Below are positions 8,901-17,674 of a stretch of DNA of 64,000 bases, in pieces (position 1 is the stretch's first letter; each line of letters starts with the position of its first letter). This DNA comes from an uncultured Corynebacterium sp. (GTDB taxonomy: Bacteria > Actinomycetota > Actinomycetes > Mycobacteriales > Mycobacteriaceae): assembly GCA_946220775.1 (NCBI GenBank), contig CAMIFC010000007.1:1-64000 (forward strand). The letters are read 5' to 3'. The position numbers and the translations under genes are program-made. A model generated the notes under the pieces. The model ran no database searches. It was not told the origin of the DNA and was given only the letters and a program-made list of their open reading frames with translations.

Positions 8901-9628
8901 TGCAAGGCCTCCTTCACGCGCCCCTCAAGTTCCGTGAGATCACGGAATGTCTGAGGATACATCTTGGCACGCGTCCCATCCGCGTTATAGATCAGCGTGA
9001 TCGGAACCACATTCGGAATCCCCGTCGCTGCATCGAACGTGTGCCCAGTGTCCCCATACGTCGGCATGGTCGTCACACCCAGGTCGTCGAGGAAATCCGC
9101 ACCTGCTTGTTCCTTCCGATCCAGATGGACGCCAACCACGTTCCACTCCGGATGGGTTTTCGCGAGCTTGTCGAAGATAGGCAGCTCTCGGCGGCAGGGT
9201 TCGCACCACCACGCCCAGACATTAATGACGGTCGGCTTACCGGCCAGGGACTCGCCGAGGTTGTGATCTCGTCGCTCTTTCTTGCCATCCGTCAGGCACG
9301 GCAGGTTGATTCCCTTGAGCTCCGAGGACGGATCCAACTGGGCTTTTGCATTTGGCTCCGGGCACTGTCGCGGGTGCTTGATAGAAATCTGCTGGGCAGC
9401 CACAGGCTCGTCGTCAGGATCGTCCTGCGAACCGCCGACTCCCGGCTCAGACCCCACCGGTCCCACCCCCGAACCGGATCCTGGTACGGATTCGGTGTTC
9501 GCGGAGTCTGGCGTCCCACTGGAAAAAACGGAAAGCGCCAGCGGCACCGCGGCGACGGCGAGGCCAACAACAACGGCGACGACCAGCAGAATCACGCGAA
9601 GCTTAGTATGGGAATTGGAATCGGTCAT
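8897..9628 (-). CDS. TlpA/ResA-like membrane-tethered thioredoxin
   Basis: Homologue of Rv3673c. A single N-terminal membrane anchor (LRVILLVVAVVVGLAVAAVP) precedes a low-complexity Gly/Ser/Pro linker. The thioredoxin domain has the active site WCEPC in VWAWWCEPCRREL, and a Pro-containing loop follows (NVVPITLI). It would act outside the membrane as a thiol-disulphide oxidoreductase, reducing disulphides in secreted proteins or apocytochromes. Start chosen at ATG 9628; an in-frame TTG at 9637 overlaps the nth stop and is an alternative. Operon with nth upstream and Nudix downstream. Confidence 0.88.
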   Translation of the reverse strand: MTDSNSHTKLRVILLVVAVVVGLAVAAVPLALSVFSSGTPDSANTESVPGSGSGVGPVGSEPGVGGSQDDPDDEPVAAQQISIKHPRQCPEPNAKAQLDPSSELKGINLPCLTDGKKERRDHNLGESLAGKPTVINVWAWWCEPCRRELPIFDKLAKTHPEWNVVGVHLDRKEQAGADFLDDLGVTTMPTYGDTGHTFDAATGIPNVVPITLIYNADGTRAKMYPQTFRDLTELEGRVKEALQ

Positions 9629-9633
9629 CAAAC

Positions 9634-10440
9634 TCAAGCATCCCCGAACCCGGCCATATCCAACAAATGCTGACGATCCGGGGACGTGATCCGCTTGGCG
9701 GCAGCCTCCGGATCCGGGGAACCATCAACCCCAAAACTCGGGCACTGCCACGCCAAGAAACACACGCCGCACGCCGGATTGCGGGAATGACACACTCGGC
9801 GACCATGAAAAATCGCGCGGTGGGAGAACATCGTCCACTCCTTGCGCTCGATCAGCTCCATCAACTGCCGTTCGATCTTTTCGGGATCCTTCTGGTCCGG
9901 CGTGTCTGTCAGTCGCCATCGCCGGGCAAGTCGCCCCAAGTGCGTATCAACGGTGATACCTGGGACGCCAAACGCATTCCCCAGCACTACAATTGCCGTC
10001 TTTCGGCCTACCCCCGGCAACATTGTGAGGTTTTCGACTGTGTCCGGAACCTCCCCCCTAAACTGCTCCTCAATAACCTTGCCCAACCCTATCAGCGACC
10101 GGGTTTTTGCCTGATAGAACCCTGTTGGTCGGATTATCTCTGCCAGTTCTTCTAGTTTTGCATTCGCGTAGGCGTAAGCTGTTGGATAAGCGGCAAAAAG
10201 CCGAGGAGTGACACTATTCACACGCACATCCGTACACTGTGCAGATAGAACGGTTGCTACCAGCAATTCCAGAGGTGTCGAGAAATCGAGCTCCGCATGA
10301 GCGTCAGGATAAGCCTTCGCTAATGTGCGGTTGATTTTCCGAGCTCGACGCTTCTTTGCAAGTGGCGTTTCCGCAGGCGCAGAGCCAGACAACCGATGGC
10401 TTCCAGGCCGTGGCAGACGGGGCATAGACGTTCCGGACAT
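9634..10440 (-). CDS. nth: Endonuclease III (DNA glycosylase/AP lyase)
   Basis: Base-excision repair enzyme for oxidised pyrimidines. The helix-hairpin-helix LPGVGRKTAIVVLG carries the catalytic Lys. VDTHLGRL supplies the catalytic Asp. The C-terminal [4Fe-4S] loop is CX6CX2CX5C (CHSRNPACGVCFLAWQC). It is 268 residues, with a basic N-terminal extension (KKRRARK) compared with the E. coli enzyme, as is usual in actinobacteria. It is divergent from glxR with only 55 bp between the two starts, so both promoters share that space. Confidence 0.95.
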   Translation of the reverse strand: MSGTSMPRLPRPGSHRLSGSAPAETPLAKKRRARKINRTLAKAYPDAHAELDFSTPLELLVATVLSAQCTDVRVNSVTPRLFAAYPTAYAYANAKLEELAEIIRPTGFYQAKTRSLIGLGKVIEEQFRGEVPDTVENLTMLPGVGRKTAIVVLGNAFGVPGITVDTHLGRLARRWRLTDTPDQKDPEKIERQLMELIERKEWTMFSHRAIFHGRRVCHSRNPACGVCFLAWQCPSFGVDGSPDPEAAAKRITSPDRQHLLDMAGFGDA

Positions 10441-10495
10441 GCCATCTACTGTAGTGTGAACCCGAAAAACCGATCGAAGTGGGAGAAATATTCAG

Positions 10496-11179
10496 ATGCT
10501 AGACACACCAGAGATCCTGTCCCGCGCAGGTATCTTCCAAGGGGTTGACACCGAGGCTGTCAACACCTTGATTTCGCAGCTGGACACGATGACTTTCTCG
10601 CGGGGAACCACCATCTTCGAAGAGGGCGAACCAGGTGACCGACTGTTTATCATCATCCAGGGCAAGGTCAAGCTGGCTCGCCACTCGATCGATGGTCGCG
10701 AAAACCTGCTGACTGTCATGGGTCCGTCGGACATGTTCGGTGAACTGTCCATCTTCGACCCAGGCCCACGGACGTCCTCTGCTGTGTGTGTCACCGAAGT
10801 CACCGCTGCGGCGATGGATTCCTCCATGCTGCACGATTGGATTTCCCAGCACCCAGCAATCTCCCAGCAGCTACTGCGCGTGCTTGCTCGTCGCCTGCGC
10901 CGCACGAACAACTCCCTGGCCGACCTCATCTTCACGGATGTTCCAGGTCGCGTGGCAAAGGCGCTGCTACAGCTGGCAAACCGCTTCGGCACGCAGGAGG
11001 GTGCGGCTCTTCGCGTCCACCACGACCTCACGCAGGAAGAGATCGCTCAGCTGGTCGGAGCTTCCCGCGAGACCGTGAACAAGGCGTTGGCTGAATTCGC
11101 ACAGCGCGGCTGGATCCGCCTGGAAGGCAAGTCTGTGCTGATCGCGGACACGGAGCGCTTGGCTCGACGCGCCCGCTAG
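10496..11179 (+). CDS. glxR: GlxR, Crp/Fnr-family cAMP-responsive global regulator
   Basis: Global transcription regulator of corynebacteria, the counterpart of mycobacterial Crp (Rv3676). The cyclic-nucleotide pocket is GDRLFIIIQGKVKL and FGELSIFDPGPRTSSA, with the phosphate-binding Arg/Ser. The winged HTH is LTQEEIAQLVGASRETVNKA. The 227-residue length is the family norm. A GGGAGAAA ribosome binding site at 10481-10488 lies 7 nt before ATG 10496. The short intergenic region holds only a TGTGA half-site (10454-10458), so autoregulation cannot be claimed from sequence. Confidence 0.95.
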   Translation: MLDTPEILSRAGIFQGVDTEAVNTLISQLDTMTFSRGTTIFEEGEPGDRLFIIIQGKVKLARHSIDGRENLLTVMGPSDMFGELSIFDPGPRTSSAVCVTEVTAAAMDSSMLHDWISQHPAISQQLLRVLARRLRRTNNSLADLIFTDVPGRVAKALLQLANRFGTQEGAALRVHHDLTQEEIAQLVGASRETVNKALAEFAQRGWIRLEGKSVLIADTERLARRAR

Positions 11180-11245
11180 GCGGAGCTTGCCCCCCACGCA
11201 AAAGTCTGAACGCGGAACACCCCGATGGGTACGCGCATTCAGTGA

Positions 11246-12142
11246 CTAGTTGTCCTGCTGGCCTTCATCCTGGTGTTCCTGGAGATAACGCAGGGTCACA
11301 CGAGTAGACTGCGCTGCCGCGTCTCGGAGCACCGGATCCACGTCCGTGTAAATGTGATCGACCAGATCCATCACGTCAGCATCCTCCCCCAGCTCGGCCA
11401 AGGCTTCCTTAACCTGCTCCAGGCGGTGTTCCCGTCGCTGGATGTACTTGTCGGCCAACACCGAAGTATCCGGATGATCTGGGCCATGCCCCGGCAGCAA
11501 TGGCTTACCCTGCCCGCGTTCCTTCAAGGTGCGCAGCGATTTGAGGTAAAGCCCCAGGTCCCCATCGGTTTCGGAAATCATCGTGGTGTGGCGACCAGCG
11601 ATGGTATCGCCGGTAATGATCCCCTCAACATCGGAATCGTCCGAACCACCACGGGAATGCACGAGGAAACACACGCAATCCTTCGTGTGCCCCGGCGTGT
11701 AAAGCACTTCGATGGTCGGGGTGAGGCCATCGATGCTGATGATCTCCCCGTCCTTCAGTGACTCCCCCGCAATGCACACATGATCGTCGTAAGCACGCAC
11801 CGGCGCCCCCGATAGCTGGCGGAACCGTTGTGCGCCGTTAGCGTGATCAGCATGGCGATGGGTGAGCAGGATCAGCCCAACGCGAGCGGTTGGTTCCCGT
11901 TCTTCATCCCCCACTGGCACGCCGATACCATCACCGGTGGCCTTCGTGTGCACAACGTTGAGGTGACCTTCGTCCTGCGGACCGGGATCGATCACGACGG
12001 ATACCGGGTCGCCCGGACCACGGACGACCCACGAATTGGTTCCCTCTAAAGCTGCATAGCTGGGGTTGGGGGCCAAGACCACACCGACGTTTTCGGTAAC
12101 TGGTCGCAGTTGACTGTACGCGGGATGCTGCATGGCTCCCAT
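11246..12142 (-). CDS. Metallo-beta-lactamase-fold hydrolase (Rv3677c family)
   Basis: Binuclear-metal hydrolase related to LACTB2/glyoxalase-II-type enzymes. Metal motif HXHXDH appears as LTHRHADHANG. Further ligands are in YTPGHTKDC and in ITGDTIAGR. A C-terminal helical domain with PGHGPDHPD supplies the last His. It is 298 residues long, with an insert rich in charged residues near position 75 (GVPVGDEEREP). The substrate is unknown. It is convergent with glxR and lies downstream of ridA in the conserved cluster. Confidence 0.87.
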   Translation of the reverse strand: MGAMQHPAYSQLRPVTENVGVVLAPNPSYAALEGTNSWVVRGPGDPVSVVIDPGPQDEGHLNVVHTKATGDGIGVPVGDEEREPTARVGLILLTHRHADHANGAQRFRQLSGAPVRAYDDHVCIAGESLKDGEIISIDGLTPTIEVLYTPGHTKDCVCFLVHSRGGSDDSDVEGIITGDTIAGRHTTMISETDGDLGLYLKSLRTLKERGQGKPLLPGHGPDHPDTSVLADKYIQRREHRLEQVKEALAELGEDADVMDLVDHIYTDVDPVLRDAAAQSTRVTLRYLQEHQDEGQQDN

Positions 12143-12197
12143 CCTAGTGTGAAACCGCTGAAGTTGCGGTTCACAAAGACACGGTCAGCGGTGGGAT

Positions 12198-12692
12198 TTA
12201 TTTCACACGAGCAATAATCTCGATTTCCACCGGACTACCCATCGGCAATTCCGCAACCCCCACAGCCGCCCGAGCGTGTACCCCGGCGTCCCCAAAAACT
12301 TCTCCGAGCAGGTCGGATGCACCGTTGATGACTGCCGGTTGCCCACCGAAACCTGCGGCAGACGCGACGAATCCATTGACCTTCACGATCTGCTCAATAT
12401 TTTCCAGACCAACAACATCAGCCGCCGCCGCGATAGCGTTTAACGTCGCCGTTCGCGCGAGATCGTAGGCCTGTTCCGGACTCACCTGTGCCCCATCGTG
12501 TTCATTTAGGACGCCAACCAATCCTGTCGCTGGAAGGCTCCCCTCAACGAAGGGTAATTGGCCGGAGGTGTAAACCGTGTCGTCGGAGCGCACCGCCGGT
12601 ACATATGCAGCCACTGGGGTGGCTACCGGCGGGAGCTCAATTCCGAGCTCCTTGAGGCGCGTAGCTACTAGAGTATTTTCTTCGGCTGTCAT
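12198..12692 (-). CDS. RidA/YjgF/L-PSP family enamine-imine deaminase
   Basis: Homologue of Rv3678c. RidA proteins hydrolyse reactive 2-aminoacrylate-type imines released by PLP enzymes. The C-terminal family signature RAAVGVAELPMGSPVEIEII is recognisable and includes the substrate-contacting Arg. The N-terminal helix plus TVYTSGQLPF is also typical. 164 residues. It starts 4 nt after the stop of the DUF4177 gene, so the two are co-transcribed. Confidence 0.87.
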   Translation of the reverse strand: MTAEENTLVATRLKELGIELPPVATPVAAYVPAVRSDDTVYTSGQLPFVEGSLPATGLVGVLNEHDGAQVSPEQAYDLARTATLNAIAAAADVVGLENIEQIVKVNGFVASAAGFGGQPAVINGASDLLGEVFGDAGVHARAAVGVAELPMGSPVEIEIIARVK

Positions 12693-12696
12693 GCTG

Positions 12697-12852
12697 CTAG
12701 TCCAGCTCCCGCTTCATGTAAGCGACGTGCTGTTCGCCTGTTGGTCCAGGCAAAACAGAGACGAGCTCCCAGCCGTCTTGGCCCCAGTTATCCAAGATTT
12801 GCTTCGTAGCATGTGTCAACAGTGGAACGGTTACATATTCCCATTTAGTCAT
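12697..12852 (-). CDS. Small DUF4177-like protein, 51 aa (Rv3678A type)
   Basis: ATG 12852 to TAG 12697-12699 encodes MTKWEYVTVPLLTHATKQIL and continues through DNWGQDGWELVSVLPGPTGE to a C-terminal MKRELD. The pattern W-E-Y...LDNWGQDGWELV is the hallmark of the short DUF4177 proteins that precede ridA in actinobacteria. Function unknown. It is tightly packed before ridA (4 nt), which supports it being a real gene. Confidence 0.85.
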   Translation of the reverse strand: MTKWEYVTVPLLTHATKQILDNWGQDGWELVSVLPGPTGEQHVAYMKRELD

Positions 12853-12907
12853 GCCCCGAGCATAGCGAGTAGCCCGGACACGTGTGCGCTTACCGGGCTA
12901 CTTGGTT

Positions 12908-13267
12908 TTATCCGCGGGATGCCTCGAGGCGGCCTGCGAAGAAATCGGCCCAGCTGGTGATTTCCGGGTTCTTGCGCAACAGGGCGCGTCGCTGGCGCTC
13001 CGTCATACCACCCCACACGCCGTATTCAACTTCGTTATCCAGTGCGTCCGCACGGCACTGCAACACAACTGGACAGTGACGGCAGATCGCGACAGCTTTA
13101 CGCTGCGCAGCACCTTTCACGAACAGCTCCTCCGGATCCACATTGCGACAATGCGCCAGAGTAACCCATTCACCTCGGTTGTTAAAGGACTCTCGCGACG
13201 TCACCTGGTCGACGGAAAGACGCAGAGGTTCGCGGGCCGTCTGATTCTGGGCGAGTGATGCGGTCAT
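12908..13267 (-). CDS. WhiB-family [4Fe-4S] regulator (WhiB4-like)
   Basis: Redox-sensing transcription factor in the position of Rv3681c whiB4. Four cluster-ligating cysteines are at residues 40, 62, 65 and 71 (CX21CX2CX5C). The beta-turn GVWGG is followed by the basic segment MTERQRRALLRK for DNA or sigma contact. 119 residues. It is divergent from ponA2 across a 530-bp AT-richer gap. WhiB4 orthologues respond to oxygen and oxidative stress, which fits the surrounding redox genes. Confidence 0.9.
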   Translation of the reverse strand: MTASLAQNQTAREPLRLSVDQVTSRESFNNRGEWVTLAHCRNVDPEELFVKGAAQRKAVAICRHCPVVLQCRADALDNEVEYGVWGGMTERQRRALLRKNPEITSWADFFAGRLEASRG

Positions 13268-13797
13268 TCGTTGCCTCCGAAATCATGCTTTCTGGAATCT
13301 TGCTTGTCGAACTATCTGGATATGTCTAGGACCGTGAGTTCCGCTAGCTGCTTTCTTTCTGGTAGCGCTCAGCGAACTTCCAGCCCCTTCGCAACAATCA
13401 TGTTAGGGGGATCACACTTCGAATGTCGAGTAGCGGATCCGTCGGGGGCACTTTTACAAAACCACAACATAACCTCCGTCCGCATGTTATCTACGTAGCA
13501 CCCACAAACCTGCAGTGTCGCGCGATCCATAGACTCAGGAAGTATTAAGTTCGCTACCGACATACATATCCGCTGGTCATGCTTTGATCGCCTCACTATT
13601 GACATTTTCATACTTATTGTTTCGTAAGATGAACCATGCGCATTGCCTATCAATATTATTGACACGTCTCGCCGGTTTTCGCGGTGAATATCTCTGCGAA
13701 CAAAAGCACCCCCGTCGATAACAGTCACCACCCCCACTTGAGCTCAAATCGGCAGCTTTGAGACACGTATCACACAAAGCGGGTTAATAAGTCGGTC
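13268..13797. other. 530-bp AT-richer intergenic region between whiB and ponA2
   Basis: No convincing gene. A 122-codon minus-strand frame exists at 13369-13737 but lacks family features and a ribosome binding site. Base composition is visibly more AT-rich than either flank, and there are many near-palindromic AT stretches around 13590-13660. It must contain the divergent promoters of whiB and ponA2. Confidence 0.6.
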
Positions 13798-16140
13798 GTG
13801 TCCGCAGTGTCGGCTAATGTGATCGACGTGCATACCAACGGCTCTGACAACACCACCGCAAAATCCCCGTCCCAAGATGGCAATTCCACCGCGCTCTACA
13901 AACTTATAGGCGCGGTAATAATCATGGCCGTTGTCGCCACTATCGGAATCTTGCCCTTCGCTGGGGCAACTGGCGCTGCGGTCAACGCCTCCGTAGCTAC
14001 CATCAGCTCGAACTTGGATGACATCACCGAGAACAAGTCATTGCCTGAAGCCACAGTCATTACTGATCGCTACGATAAGCCGCTCGCCTGGATCTATGAC
14101 CAGCGCCGATTCGCCGTGGCCACTGATCAGATCTCTTCAGAGATGAAGAAGTCCATCGTCGCCATCGAGGATCGCCGCTTCTACGAACACGGCGGCGTAG
14201 ACTTCCGCGGTACGATGCGCGCTCTCGTCGCCAACCTGTCAGAAGGTGGTGTTGCGGAGGGTGCATCGACTCTGAACCAGCAGTACGTGAAGAACTACCT
14301 GTATTTGATCAAGGCCAAGTCCGATGAAGACCGGGCGGCAGCGACCGAACACTCCGCTGCCCGCAAGCTGCGGGAAATGAAGCTGGCTAGCGATATGAAC
14401 GAGAAGTTCTCCAAGGATGAGATCCTCACCCGCTACCTGAATCTCGTGTCCTATGGTCGCGGATCATTCGGTATCGAATCCGCCGCGCGTACATTCTTCG
14501 GGCATTCTGCCAAAACACTGAACGCCGCAGAATCGGCGCTACTCGCCGGAGTCGTTCAGTCCACGAGCGCCCTCGACCCATGGAATAACCCAGAGGGCGC
14601 GCTCAAGCGCCGCAACCAAGTGCTGCAGGCCAGGGTGAGCAACGGCTCCCTCACCCAAGCCGAGGCCGACGAAGCAGCAGCTCAACCATTGGGAATCCTA
14701 AAGACACCAGGTGGCGAAGCTAACGGCTGCATCGGCGCAGGCAACGCGGGCTTTTTCTGCGACTACGCTCTCCAATGGCTCGAATCCAAGGGTTTCGACC
14801 ACGACAAAATCGCGCAAGGCGGCTACCGGATCAAGACCACCCTAGATCCAGTCGCGCAAGAAAACGCGACAAACGCGGCGCGCCAGTATGTCAATGAGCA
14901 GGAGCCTGGTGTCGCAGAAACTTTGAACTTCATCTCGCCACGTAAGACGGGGCATGAAGTGGTGGCAATGGCGTCCTCACGGAAGTACGGATTGGACACG
15001 GACGCGCACGAAACGATGCTGCCGCTGCCGCATTCCCTGCAGGGACACGGTGCCGGATCGATTTTCAAGATCTTCGTTGCGGCCGGCGCGATTGAAAAGG
15101 GCATGGGGCTGAACACGAGGCTCAATGTGCCGTCGCGGGTTGAGGTGGAAGGCCTCGGCGATGGCGGTGCCGAAGGATGCCCACCAGGCAAATACTGCGT
15201 GGAGAATGCCGGGCCCTACAAGCCTTCGATGAGTCTGCAGGAAGCTTTGGCAACCTCCCCGAACACGCCATTTATTTCAATGCTGCAGGATGTCGGGCTG
15301 GAGCGCACCGTTGATATCGCGGTGAAACTCGGGCTGCGCAGCTACGCGCGGGAAGGCACCTCCGGCGATAAGTCGATCGCGCAGCGCGTGAAGGACGAAC
15401 AGAGTGGCTCCTTCGTGCTCGGCCCAACCCCGGTCGATCCACTGGAACTCACGAATGTCGCCGCGACCCTCGCCGACCATGGCCGCTGGTGCGAACCGAC
15501 CCCCGTCCTTTCTATTCAGGACGCCAACGGCGAAGACGTCGAACTTCCTCCCAGCGAGTGTGAACAGGCCATCGACCCACAAGTTGCGGACACGCTGGCC
15601 CACGGAATGGGGTCGGACGTCAGCTCGGGCACGGCTGCTGCTTCCGCCTCCGCAGCAGGCTGGAACGGCCCAATCTCCGCGAAAACGGGTACGACGGAGA
15701 CCAGCTTCTCCGCGTCCTTCATGGGATTCACCCAAAACCTCGCTGGTACCAGCTACATCTTCAATGACTCCGGCACTAGCTCCAACCTCTGCACCGGGCC
15801 AGTACGCCAGTGTGGCAACGGCAACCTCTACGGCGGTAACGAACCAGCGTTGAGCTTCTTCACCGCAGCCGGGCCATTGGCTGATCGCTACGGTGGACAG
15901 GAACTCCCGTCTGTGTCCGAGGAGCAGCGCCGCGGAAGTGGCGAACTCGCCGACGGTGGAGCCACCCGAGCCCAAGAGAAGGAAGAATCCGATGACGACG
16001 ACCGCGAAGGCAGCGGCCGCGGCGCCGGTCAAGGCACAGACGACATGCGGGAGACCGCGCGTCGACTGGGCAACGACATTAACAACATCACCGGGCTCGA
16101 CCTCGACGTGGACGCGTTCGTCGACGGCTTCCTTCGCTAG
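13798..16140 (+). CDS. ponA2: Class A penicillin-binding protein (PonA2-like)
   Basis: Bifunctional peptidoglycan glycosyltransferase/transpeptidase at the outer face of the membrane. One N-terminal membrane segment (LIGAVIIMAVVATIGILPF). GT51 motifs are AIEDRRFYEHGGVDFRG (catalytic Glu, near residue 122) and EGASTLNQQYVKN. In the transpeptidase domain the active Ser is in GSIFK (near residue 421), with SPN (SXN) and KTGT (near residue 628). The GTG start at 13798 has no strong ribosome binding site. The C-terminus is acidic and disordered and ends in DLDVDAFVDGFLR; I see no PASTA domain, which mycobacterial PonA2 carries. Confidence 0.92.
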   Translation: MSAVSANVIDVHTNGSDNTTAKSPSQDGNSTALYKLIGAVIIMAVVATIGILPFAGATGAAVNASVATISSNLDDITENKSLPEATVITDRYDKPLAWIYDQRRFAVATDQISSEMKKSIVAIEDRRFYEHGGVDFRGTMRALVANLSEGGVAEGASTLNQQYVKNYLYLIKAKSDEDRAAATEHSAARKLREMKLASDMNEKFSKDEILTRYLNLVSYGRGSFGIESAARTFFGHSAKTLNAAESALLAGVVQSTSALDPWNNPEGALKRRNQVLQARVSNGSLTQAEADEAAAQPLGILKTPGGEANGCIGAGNAGFFCDYALQWLESKGFDHDKIAQGGYRIKTTLDPVAQENATNAARQYVNEQEPGVAETLNFISPRKTGHEVVAMASSRKYGLDTDAHETMLPLPHSLQGHGAGSIFKIFVAAGAIEKGMGLNTRLNVPSRVEVEGLGDGGAEGCPPGKYCVENAGPYKPSMSLQEALATSPNTPFISMLQDVGLERTVDIAVKLGLRSYAREGTSGDKSIAQRVKDEQSGSFVLGPTPVDPLELTNVAATLADHGRWCEPTPVLSIQDANGEDVELPPSECEQAIDPQVADTLAHGMGSDVSSGTAAASASAAGWNGPISAKTGTTETSFSASFMGFTQNLAGTSYIFNDSGTSSNLCTGPVRQCGNGNLYGGNEPALSFFTAAGPLADRYGGQELPSVSEEQRRGSGELADGGATRAQEKEESDDDDREGSGRGAGQGTDDMRETARRLGNDINNITGLDLDVDAFVDGFLR

Positions 16141-16160
16141 GCGGGCGACGCGTCGCCCGC
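16141..16160. terminator. Perfect 20-bp GC-rich palindrome directly after ponA2
   Basis: GCGGGCGACGCGTCGCCCGC begins at the base after the ponA2 stop. It has no T-tract, so it is either a hairpin that attenuates read-through into the phosphoesterase gene 29 bp downstream, or a protein-binding palindrome. Confidence 0.45.
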
Positions 16161-16188
16161 TAACCGATAACGAGTCACCGTTAGACTG

Positions 16189-17280
16189 ATGGACGTGAAG
16201 CAGATCCGAAACTATTTTCGACCGAGCCCCAGCCAGTCCCAACCACCCCAAACCCAGCCAATTAAATCCAAACCACGCCAGCGAGCCTCACGTGGCGCAA
16301 AAGGTACGAGTGGGGGCGGGTTGGCGTCCTTAATGAAATGGGCAACGGTCGGCGCAGCCGCAATCGGGGCAACGGGCGGCACGGCACTGGCGGCGGCGAA
16401 TCGGGAACTACGACAATTCGAACTCCGGGAAGTGACCGTGCCACTGCTGGCGCCGGGGACGCTGCCGGCGCATTGGGAGTCATTCCGGATTCTGCATATT
16501 TCTGACCTGCACATGCTCGCGGGGCAACGGCTCAAGCAATCCTGGGTGGCGGGGCTGGCGGAGCTCGACCCCGACCTGGTCGTCAATACCGGCGATAACC
16601 TCGGCGAACAGCAAGCAGTCCCCGCCGTGCTGCGCGCACTCGGCCCACTGTTCCGGCGCCCGGGCGTGTTCGTCTTCGGCAGCAACGACTACTTCGCGCC
16701 AAAGCCAGTCAACCCATTCCTTTATCTCTTGGGCAAAAAGCGCAAGCCGTCGAAGATTGAGCTGCCGTGGCGCGACATGCGCGCGGCGTTCCTTGAACAT
16801 GGTTGGCAGGACGCCACCCACGCTCGACTCGAATTCCCCATCGACACGGACGCCCGGCCCGGCAGTGGTGACCCGCGAATGATCCGCCTGGCCGTTACTG
16901 GTGTGGACGATCCTCACCATGACCTCGACGAATACTCGCAGGTCGCGGGCACCCCGAACGAGGACGCCGACCTCGCGATCGGGCTTTCGCACTCCCCCGA
17001 GCCGCGAGTGCTGGACGCTTTCGCGGCGGATGGCTACCAGCTGGTACTGTCCGGCCACACTCATGGTGGCCAACTGTGCCTGCCCGGTGGACCGGAACGC
17101 GGCCGCGCGATCGTGACGAATTGCGGGATTGACCGCAGGCGGGCACGTGGCCTCTCCCGATGGACGCAGCGCACGTGGCTGCACGTCACCAACGGGCTTG
17201 GGACCTCAAAGTATGTGCCGTTCCGACTGTTCTGCCGACCATCAGCGACACTGATCCATGTGGTGGAGCGGGCGGCGTAG
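16189..17280 (+). CDS. Calcineurin-like metallophosphoesterase (Rv3683 family)
   Basis: Membrane-associated binuclear-metal phosphoesterase, related to the YkuE/LpxH-like group. Metal motifs in order: ISDLHM, NTGDNLGE, FGSNDYF (the GNH motif, with Ser for the usual Gly/Asn context), LSHSPE and GHTHGGQ. A hydrophobic N-terminal segment (LMKWATVGAAAIGATGGTAL) follows a Pro/Gln/Lys-rich start. It follows ponA2 in the same direction, as in mycobacteria, suggesting an envelope-related substrate. Confidence 0.88.
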   Translation: MDVKQIRNYFRPSPSQSQPPQTQPIKSKPRQRASRGAKGTSGGGLASLMKWATVGAAAIGATGGTALAAANRELRQFELREVTVPLLAPGTLPAHWESFRILHISDLHMLAGQRLKQSWVAGLAELDPDLVVNTGDNLGEQQAVPAVLRALGPLFRRPGVFVFGSNDYFAPKPVNPFLYLLGKKRKPSKIELPWRDMRAAFLEHGWQDATHARLEFPIDTDARPGSGDPRMIRLAVTGVDDPHHDLDEYSQVAGTPNEDADLAIGLSHSPEPRVLDAFAADGYQLVLSGHTHGGQLCLPGGPERGRAIVTNCGIDRRRARGLSRWTQRTWLHVTNGLGTSKYVPFRLFCRPSATLIHVVERAA

Positions 17281-17380
17281 TTGGCTCGCCACCACCGAAA
17301 ACGGGGGTCAGTTTTATCCAGCTTTTGTTGGGGGGCTATAGTGTTTAGCTGTTGGGCATCGCGTCGGTGCCCTGACAGAC

Positions 17381-17454
17381 CGGGATATGGCGCAGCTTGG
17401 TAGCGCACCTCGTTCGGGACGAGGGGGTCGCAGGTTCAAATCCTGTTATCCCGA
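17381..17454 (+). tRNA. tRNA-Pro (anticodon CGG)
   Basis: Full cloverleaf by eye. The acceptor CGGGATA pairs with TATCCCG and leaves discriminator A. The anticodon stem CCTCG/CGAGG closes the loop TTCGGGA, giving anticodon CGG. The T arm contains GGTTCAAATCC. CCA is not encoded. The last core gene ends 100 bp upstream, and the accessory island begins immediately downstream, so this is the likely integration landmark. Confidence 0.95.
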
Positions 17455-17517
17455 CAATTCGGTTTGACGGTTTTGCGAATCTAGCTTAAATCATTTGTGA
17501 AACCGTCTCCAACAGAC

Positions 17518-17545
17518 AAACCCACCGCGATCAAGCGGTGGGTTT
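17518..17545 (+). terminator. Hairpin terminator downstream of tRNA-Pro
   Basis: AAACCCACCGC/GCGGTGGGTTT with a GATCAA loop: an 11-bp perfect stem with a short T-containing tail. An additional inverted pair GACGGTTT/AAACCGTC (about 17,466-17,507) lies between it and the tRNA. Confidence 0.75.
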
Positions 17546-17674
17546 AGTCGTTTTCGCTGTGATCCAGGCGCTAACCAATAAGAAACACAACATGGTTCGT
17601 CCCCTCTAAAACGACTAATAGCCCGGAACCCTTTATCGGTTTTCCGAGCTAGATAAAAGGATATTCAGTTAGTC

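Noticed and set aside
13369..13737. 122-codon minus-strand frame in the whiB-ponA2 gap
   Set aside because: No family resemblance, no ribosome binding site, and it lies in the region expected to hold divergent promoters.
15277..16251. 324-codon frame antisense to ponA2
   Set aside because: Runs entirely opposite conserved transpeptidase motifs; composition typical of an antisense shadow.
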